64,000 nt of DNA from assembly GCA_028456385.1 (NCBI GenBank), contig JALNQF010000013.1, positions 372,001 to 436,000 on the forward strand, in the 5' to 3' direction. Positions 57,365-64,000 of this stretch are shown here, piece after piece; the first letter of the stretch is position 1; each line of letters begins with the position of its first letter. The notes beneath the pieces are model-generated. The model was not told the origin of the DNA and searched no databases. It was given only the letters and a program-made list of their open reading frames with translations. Source of the DNA: Ophiosphaerella korrae. Lineage: Eukaryota > Ascomycota > Dothideomycetes > Pleosporales > Phaeosphaeriaceae. The translations under genes and the position numbers were made by a program.

Positions 57365-58364
57365 ATGAGGCGCAAATTGTTGGGATTGCTGCCCAGTGTC
57401 CGGTGGATACCACACGACATTCCATCCCAGGATGCGCCATCGCGAAAGGCCAAGTCGAAGTCACGTAACCCGTTTTCTTCAAAAACTACGACAGAATCAT
57501 CGCAACATGGAGCAATTAAGCCGCGCAAATCGACCATTAGCTTGACGTCCGAGCCAGATCCAGAATTAGATGCACGCACGCATATGCAAGGGCAGAGCAT
57601 GTTTTTCGCGATGCTACCACTGGAAATAAGGAAAATGGTATACGAATACGTCATGGGTGAAGAAACAATACACCTAACCATTGGCTCGAAAAAAAGGTTT
57701 GGACATTTCATCTGCGAAGACTGTCACGTAGACATGAACATGAGAGAATGCACCTGTCGTGTGCTCGTTGGAGGCAGAGACGGCGAGAGACTTAGTAGTG
57801 CATGTGCAAGAATACTGCAAGTAAGCAGACGAATGTAAGTTTTCATTTCACAATTCAGCCTCTGAACCTGTTTATTAACTCGTCATACTCAGGTACTCGG
57901 AAGCTATCCCGCACCTTTACCGCCCACATACCTTTTCCCTCCTCCACATAACTCACCTCCTCTATCTTCCCACTCTCCCCCAGCCACGTCTCAACTCTAT
58001 TCGCACACTACGACTGCGATGGGCCATCCGCGCGTTACCATACCTCCGCCGTGGTCAATCGCAACGCCTCGCATACCGAGAAGACACGCTGAATTGGGAG
58101 CGTGGATGGTCCATCTTAGCGAGCATGACTGGATTGCGTGACTTGTACGTTGCATTGGTGGATCCAAGTCCGCAGGATATGTGGGAGAGATATTGGATAG
58201 AGCTCGAGTATCAATTACTGGGACCAGTAAAAGCGGTTACGAGGCCCGATTGGTTCGAGTTAGTGCTTCCATTTGCAAGTTGCAGGACTGATTGGGATAT
58301 GGGTGAGAGTCGGGTCGTGTTGAGAAGGCCTGAGGATGGGGAGAGAGATGATAATGGTGGATAA
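57365..58364 (+). CDS. DUF7730-type (F-box-like) fungal protein
   Basis: Exons 57365-57834 and 57893-58364 give 313 residues. The N terminus is basic and Ser-rich. The core begins MLPLEIRKMVYEYVMGEETIHL, the opening of the DUF7730/2EXR-type domain, in which a short F-box-like helix pair is followed by a beta-rich body. Then come a CxxC/CxC cluster (CEDC, ECTC) and LQVSRRMYSEAIPHLYRPHTF, where the intron splits the Met codon. The C-terminal part is rich in Trp and Arg. Proteins of this group are very numerous in Pezizomycotina. F-box-like ubiquitin ligase roles are often suggested, but none is proven here. The gene at 61663-60613 encodes a related protein with the same intron position. Confidence 0.78.
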
Positions 58365-58511
58365 GCATACAAGCCTCACTGTAAATGGTGATTACACAAC
58401 CCACCGACAAAGATCGCGTTCATCATGACCTTTTAAGTTTAACCTACTAATTACTTCATTAATGTAACATCATATGTACACTCTAACTGATCCACTACGC
58501 TGCGTTCTTCT

Positions 58512-59747
58512 CTATAGCCCAAAGCAATTAGCATAATAAGTTACCGTCGCCGGCCAATCGGAAAACATTGCCTTGATCTTCACCTTCTGTGCAAGCACAT
58601 CCAATACAGTATACATATCACCATCATTATTCGTAACGTTAGCAACATATTGATAGTAGTAGCCTCCGCCATCAATCTGAAGCCATCCTGAGCGTTCAAA
58701 CGACCACGCCACTAGATCGAGCCCAGCCTTCTTCGCCGCAACTGCGTACTCAGACGGCACAATCTCGCCGTTGACAACTTTTGTCAACGCGAACATAGCC
58801 GGCGCAAGAATTTTGACGCCACGCTTCGCAAGCTCGGGGATGCTGGCCGTGGCATTTGCATAGCCGGCTGGTGTGTCGACGCGCTCGTCGAGATAGACAG
58901 CCTGTTTACCGAACTCGGGGGCATTCTTGATCCAGTAAAAAATATCCTCGGGAACAAATGATTGGAGCCAGACGCGGCTGGCGCTAATTTTCCTTGAGAT
59001 AAAAGCATTGACAAGATCTTGGGCGTACTGTTGTTGTGTATAGCCGTTGAAGGGCATAGGGACTTCGGGCGCCTTGAGTTCAGGTGTAAACTTTAGGCCC
59101 CAGCTATCAACGAGGTCGATATAGTTGTTGAGCGTCATGAGTTTAGGGCAGCCGCTAGAGTAAAGGTCGGTGCGGAAGTAAGGCGTGCCTTTCATGTATT
59201 GTAGGGCCGTTGTGGCATTGGGGTTGAAAGCATCCATCTTGCCGCACAGTGAAGTAAACTCTGTAAGCGTAAGGTCCGAAGTACAACACTTTGCAGATGC
59301 CGCGGTGCCATTTTGAAAGGGCTTGAAAGGCGTTGAGCATTTTGCAGCCAAAGTTGTGTTCAGGATATTAGTCGTCGTGTGCAGATCGCATTGCGCGTGG
59401 CGACACACGAGTTGCTTGTCTTTGGTGAAAGCAACGTCGCATTCAATGACTCCGGCGCCTTGACGGTGAGCAGCTTTGTATGATTGCAAGGTATGCTCTG
59501 GGTACTGGAGAGGCGCACCCCGATGCGAGAAGACAAAATCTGAGGTCTTAAAGTCTTGTTCAGAGCAGCTCTCAAGTTTCTTCTTCAATGGGCCCTCATC
59601 CATGTTGTTAACAAGGTAGTATGGTCTATCGCCGACCTGGACATTAAACTTCTTTGTGCCATAGCCAGTGTTTCGAGGCTCGACAACTGGTACAGCGGCG
59701 GCAGTGGCGAGTCCAAGAAGGATCGTTGAAGCAATGAGTGAGCGCAT
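58512..59747 (-). CDS. Secreted glycerophosphodiester phosphodiesterase (GDPD)
   Basis: A single exon. The start at 59747 (MRSLIASTILLGLATAAAVP) gives a signal peptide and 411 residues; an upstream in-frame Met at 59783 would bury it. The catalytic motif FVFSHRGAPLQYPEHT (His75-Arg-Gly), with IECDVAFTKD and the second His in VCRHA, is the GDPD active site. TIM-barrel strands follow (LKFTPELKAPE, VWLQSFVPEDIFYWI, ILAPAMFAL, LVAWSFERSG). The acid residues Glu (EHT, ECD) and Asp expected to bind the metal are present. The enzyme hydrolyses glycerophosphodiesters to glycerol-3-phosphate and alcohol, outside the cell if secreted, as for phosphate and choline scavenging. Several N-x-T/S sites agree with secretion. 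It lies between two DUF7730-type genes. Confidence 0.9.
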   Translation of the reverse strand: MRSLIASTILLGLATAAAVPVVEPRNTGYGTKKFNVQVGDRPYYLVNNMDEGPLKKKLESCSEQDFKTSDFVFSHRGAPLQYPEHTLQSYKAAHRQGAGVIECDVAFTKDKQLVCRHAQCDLHTTTNILNTTLAAKCSTPFKPFQNGTAASAKCCTSDLTLTEFTSLCGKMDAFNPNATTALQYMKGTPYFRTDLYSSGCPKLMTLNNYIDLVDSWGLKFTPELKAPEVPMPFNGYTQQQYAQDLVNAFISRKISASRVWLQSFVPEDIFYWIKNAPEFGKQAVYLDERVDTPAGYANATASIPELAKRGVKILAPAMFALTKVVNGEIVPSEYAVAAKKAGLDLVAWSFERSGWLQIDGGGYYYQYVANVTNNDGDMYTVLDVLAQKVKIKAMFSDWPATVTYYANCFGL

Positions 59748-60612
59748 CGTAATTGACAACACCGCAGGCTTTAGAGTCCCCAAGACCTGGAAAACAAAAC
59801 CGTTCCTGCAGGACAGGTATATAGCTGGGCATGGTCCTTCTTATCTGTGCTAGACAACACCTGCATCCCAGGCTCTTTTCGGTCCCCGTTGCTGCAGCAA
59901 AGCCACACGGGTATGGTAGCGCGAACTGCCAAAGCAGGACACCAAGAGTGCGGCATGGTCGTCGCACGTGGTGACATTCATCATGGGTAGAGCTCTTGGA
60001 TATGCACAGAGGCTGATAGATAGCTCCAGGATGCTAGAGCACAAGTGGAGAGCTCTCCAGGTGAGGTTAGGCTGCCTAGTGCCAAGAAGCATGCCGCAAG
60101 TCACGTTGGTCTTCGTCGCGTTTACATTCGCTGGCAATAGATACTGGGCGACGAATCGACTGGGGACCTCCCGAGGCCTGCCTACAGGACAGACAGGAAA
60201 CCGGTTCTCGGCGCCAGAGCCATACATGTCATTCCTAATCAGACACGGTAGATGCCTCATCGATAATTAGGAAGGATGTATGTTTCAATGGACCTTTCGA
60301 AAGAGAAGGCCCGCTATTAGTGGCGTGTTCGGCCGGTATCCGGAGTATCTCCGCATACGCGAGGCATGAACCATTTGGGCACCCTGGGCAGCGTTGCGCA
60401 AGAAAAGAAACTTCTCAGTCTAGGTACGTCGCCACAGGGGTTTTTCCCAGACCCAACAGCAGGTCAGCCCACAATGTTAAAGCTCATAACAAAATAAGTG
60501 CTAACAAACAGTTCGTAGTAGAGTTTCAATTCTTTCCCGAATAGGTCCGATCTAGCATCACTGAAGCCAAAGGTGTATTGCGCCTGAACCTCTTCCCTTC
60601 CCCATCCTTAGC
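59748..60612. other. Intergenic, GDPD promoter side, no gene
   Basis: A minus-strand frame (59850-60260) is open but has no start context, domain or signal. I take it as chance. The stretch holds the GDPD promoter and the 3' end of the next minus-strand gene. Confidence 0.5.
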
Positions 60613-61663
60613 CTACGTAGTCAGGACATCTTCTCTATCTGGTAGCTCAAATATGCACTTCGATGGCCTTACGTTGATGTCTGTTTTGCATTTGCGGGTT
60701 GGTAAGGTGACCACAAAGTGACATGGCGCTGTAATAGCCTTAATTGGTTGAAGCCATTCTTCTGCTTTCTCTGCCCAAATATACTCATAAAACTCACTAA
60801 AGCTTACATACCGATACGAAAGATCAACATGCAGTCGCCGCAGACCTTTCAATCTACTCAGACAGTCCCAGGACTTGTACCATGCTTCGGAATACATTCC
60901 CGGCCACCCCGAGTCAGTCAGCGAGCCTGTAATCATGGAATAAGGCATGGTGTCCATCTGCCAATAGATATGCAGGCCTCGAATCTGAACCAGGCGCTGG
61001 GGAAGGAAGTAGTAGGACAGATAGTCTAACGTCGGGACTTGGCCAGCAGAGGTTGACAACGAGAACGAGTTGGTAGTATAGAGACACTCAATGGCTTCTG
61101 AGTAGCTGATATGTTGTTAGCAATAAGGCAATAAAATCGGAATGGCATTCAATGCCTTTTTAGATGATATAAACTTACATCAGTCGACAGGTCCTCAATA
61201 GTGCGGGGCTGAAAGAGATGTATTTCTGGTTTGAGGCATCGAAGTGACTGCATCGACATATATCACGTGTGCATTGCGTCACTAATGGCTTTCCATCATA
61301 GGTCGACATATGAAGCGACACACCTCCAAGAGCATGTTCGTAGACCATGCGGCGGAGCTCCAGCGGTAGCTTAGTCATGAAAGCGGATTGGGGCTGATCC
61401 AGAGCAGACTGATTTTCTTGGAATTCGACGAGTGGTATAGTAAGAGCTCGTCGACGGGGAGCTGGTAACTCAGGGGTAGGGTATTCGAACTCGTCTTCAG
61501 GATTAGAACGTCCACGTCGGCTCAAACAAAGCGCACAGCAGATACATGGTGCGCATATGGTCCACAAGGCGCATTTGCACGTCTGCCAAGCCACTCTCTT
61601 CAGGCAGTGTCCCGTCTCTTTTCCAGCTTTTTTCAAGCGCGCACGGAGTTGCTTTCGTTGCAT
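60613..61663 (-). CDS. DUF7730-type (F-box-like) fungal protein
   Basis: Exons 61663-61179 and 61105-60613 give 325 residues from the Met of MQRKQLRARLKK; an in-frame Met at 61819 is less likely. The N terminus is Cys-rich (CKCALWTICAPCICCALCLS), suggestive of palmitoylation or metal binding. It is followed by the domain opening TKLPLELRRMVYEHALGGVS, then CTRDICRC and LLRTCRL, with the intron, then YSEAIECLYTTNSFSL. The alignment with the 57365-58364 product (LPLEIRKMVYEYVMG, CR/RRM-YSEAI.LY..F) and the same intron position and phase show they are paralogues. The function of this group is unknown. Confidence 0.78.
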
Positions 61664-62829
61664 GATATGCAGCAGGTTACGGGGATTCCAGGGTATGTTG
61701 TTGGTGATGTGGATTGATGACGAAAGGTTGTGGATGTGGAGCTGAGTCGTGTGTGGCTCAGCATCCGTCGACCAATTGTGATTGTGCCTCAACCAATCGG
61801 GACAAGTCCCCTCAACCAAGGTACCAGAATTTCACTTCTGAGGTATGTTGAGACAACGCCATGTTCGAGGAATAGATCAACAATAATGACATTTGTTATA
61901 CTACTAGTAACTATTTCACGCCAAATGTGTCTCCACCCCGATCTCAACTCTCATGGTCTTGTACAAAGATTCCACTCGCACGACCGTGAGAAGTGGACCA
62001 TGATCCTTGAACCTTGATCTTCCCTTTGAATTTCGGATCAAAGACTCAAAGTATTCATCTATAGGCTCCTTAATGTAGATTCATAGTTTATATAATAGGT
62101 CTAGGCCCGTTCCTCAAGCCTTTATCAACGCGTGTTCGACAGTGTCGAATCTTGGTCAATTTCAGCGCCGAAATCCTTGGGATAATCCTCAGTCAAACGA
62201 TCCTAGTCGCCTACATTGATTAGCCAGAATCATAAGCAGATATTATTTGTGGCCAAACTTGACTAGAAGTCTCAATTTTGTTGTCTATGCGGACAGCTGG
62301 CTGTAATTAAGGTCTTTCCTGGATAGCTCGCCGAATCCTTCATAATCGAACTATTGGAGAGATAAAATCTTCTACAGCCCTTCCGTAGGGTTGAATTCCT
62401 TAGTGGATGGCGATTACCGTCCTCTGTCTGTAAAGTCGATGGGCAATGAGCACTATAGGAGGTAATGATTGTGGCATTGTTAACGGGGCAATCCACATTT
62501 CAAATACCATGGTACGCTACTATACGAGAGGCAATTAACACAGAATTACTGACAGGTATCTTCGCTAAATTAGAATTACGGCGCGTTTGTTCTGCTTGGA
62601 CGCCAAGGTCAATTGGTAATGCCTTCCTGAATTCGTCGTACGCTAGAAACGCCAACCATCAAGATGCAGGTGACGTCAGGCCAAGTTACTGAACAAAGAT
62701 CCAACAATACCTCAATCGCACCCCATAAGGAACGTTAGATAGGGATTATTATAAGCCGATCAAGAATATTACCATCCACCTTTCTTTCCATACATCGCTA
62801 TCGAAGATTGAAACTCTGCGTCTACACCG
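61664..62829. other. AT-rich right-end region, no gene
   Basis: Frames here are short and unsupported. No transposon, repeat or RNA gene recognised. Confidence 0.45.
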
Positions 62830-63159
62830 TTAGCCATATCGCATGCCATTATGGCTCGGAGATCCAGTACCTAATTGTTTGAAGAGTAAGATATTGTGAT
62901 GCTCTATTTAAGCATTACCAGTGCGGTATGAGCCTACACCAGGGAAAAATTCTTTTGCTGCCCCGTTCATTGGCATACCACCAGCGCGCGAGGGATCCTT
63001 CGCTGTTGTCGCAGTAGTTACTGACACCTTCGGCGGTAGTGGGGAGCAGGGGTCATGAGAGGGCCTAATCGAAACGCTCTCGACCGGACAGGCCCAGGTA
63101 TTACCATGGCCGATGCCGGTCACGTTGAGCAACGACTCGAGTTTGTCTTTATAAGACAT
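62830..63159 (-). CDS. Possible small spliced gene of unknown function
   Basis: Exon 1 63159-62919, a 48-bp intron (GTAATG...CAATTAG), and exon 2 62870-62830 join in phase to 93 residues. The product starts MSYKDKLESLLNVTGIG and ends GTGSPSHNGMRYG. It is hydrophilic and Pro/Ser/Thr-rich, with two cysteines and no signal peptide or domain. The intron keeps the phase exactly and replaces an immediate stop, and its length is normal for this genome. These are the only supports, and chance is possible in a gene-poor region. Confidence 0.33.
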
Positions 63160-64000
63160 GATTCCGGATGAGGATCTGCTGTATAGTTGTGGTGCAAGTC
63201 TGCTTCTTGTCCCGTTCATCCAAAAAGGCTTTCTTGTGGTGATAGGAATAGCATCGCGAGTGGCAAACAAAACTGATTTTCATTTGCCTAGGAGTGTAAG
63301 TTGCGATTCAAATATGCTACTTTCACACTAGAGGTGAATTGTCTAGCGAAAAAAACTCTCAGTGGAAGGAGATCCCCTGAATACAATGGAATTGAATCTT
63401 TGGGCGTGAATAATGTGTACTTCATAACCTACTTCGGTGGTCTCGAAAAATCCAAAGTACAGTCTATTAGACTCCACGTTATGAGAAAAGCAGTCAAGTG
63501 TCATAGGGCACTTATAATATAATTTTCAGACATGCTGGATTCTAGAAGTTATTCGGTATATGTTATTACTAAAGGAAAGTTTTCAGAACGTGCTGATAAA
63601 ACACTAGGCACAGAGCCACCCCTTACAGGATTATGATGGTGGCGTACAGTTTGCGTAAAGCAGCGAGACTTGGGACAAGTTTTAAGGTCGTTGGGGGAGT
63701 TATTTCCTTGAGATTAGACAGGGATCTACCACCTTCTAGAGGCTTGTCTCGTAGGTAGTCAGTGCCCGGCCTCTGTGTTTATCAAATTATTTATAGACTC
63801 ATAATCGCCTTCCAATCCATGTCTTTCTCTTCCCCCTCTACTACATGTCTCTGTCATCTTATTCTACTATAGTCGACTGGATACAATCGGTCAATTCTGT
63901 TAGTCAGATGTCAATAAAAGCTTGTAACTATTGACAAACTTGCACTAGTGGTGCATCGATCATACTCGATGCACTATCGGTCGTCAGTCATAGTCAAACC
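63160..64000. other. AT-rich right end, no gene recognised
   Basis: Only short frames with no supporting features. The right edge of the window carries no visible partial gene. Confidence 0.45.

Noticed and set aside
59850..60260. 136-codon minus-strand frame upstream of GDPD
   Set aside because: Cys/His-containing, but with no signal peptide, domain or splice support; the opposite strand is also open.
1..64000. tRNA, rRNA, CRISPR arrays, intact transposons, secondary-metabolite core enzymes
   Set aside because: None recognised by eye. A tRNAscan, RepeatMasker and HMM search would be needed to exclude them fully.

Overview
The window looks like the nuclear genome of a filamentous ascomycete, most likely Dothideomycetes (Pleosporales-like). 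The reasons are short 50-100 bp introns with GTAAGT-type donors and CTAAC-like branch sites, fungal-only families (HET, deuterolysin M35, DUF7730-type proteins, NmrA-like, disordered stress-type proteins) and ascomycete core genes (LIG4, IRS4, FMP27, ERV41, IMP1). No rRNA, tRNA, CRISPR array or intact transposon was recognised. Gene models were assembled by hand from splice signals and reading phase.

Layout. 1-0.7 kb: 5' part of a homeobox gene running off the left edge. 3.3-7.1 kb: an NmrA-like NAD(P)-binding protein and two hydrophilic, probably disordered proteins. 8.0-9.5 kb: ERV41, a COPII vesicle cargo receptor. 9.5-19.4 kb: an AT-rich accessory island with a tyrosinase, a small cysteine-rich secreted protein, a secreted coiled-coil protein, a HET-domain gene and a further fragment, all broken. 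The first three keep complete exon phase and are interrupted only by TAG codons where CAG (Gln) is expected or possible. 19.4-27.1 kb is dense core sequence: IMP1 and a JmjC/cupin-8 hydroxylase (divergent pair), then IRS4 and LIG4 (divergent pair). 28.8-34.5 kb: an anchored stand-alone protein resembling a deuterolysin prodomain, a true deuterolysin, and an unknown multi-pass membrane protein. 34.5-38.2 kb: an FAD amine oxidase and a third disordered protein. 39.5-48.6 kb: a 2996-residue FMP27/Hobbit bridge-like lipid-transfer protein. 49.7-53.7 kb: a GTPBP1-like GTPase and an indoleamine 2,3-dioxygenase. 55.2-56.2 kb: an RNA-ligase-domain protein. 57.3-61.7 kb: two related DUF7730-type proteins flanking a secreted glycerophosphodiesterase. 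The right end is gene-poor, with one possible small spliced gene.

Most genes are unrelated housekeeping neighbours and no biosynthetic cluster is evident. The most interesting parts are the amber-interrupted genes of the accessory island (best explained by CpA-to-TpA mutation, i.e. RIP-like decay), the fungal RNA-ligase-like protein, the free-standing deuterolysin-prodomain-like protein near a real deuterolysin, and a GC-AG intron carrying a 19-T run inside FMP27.
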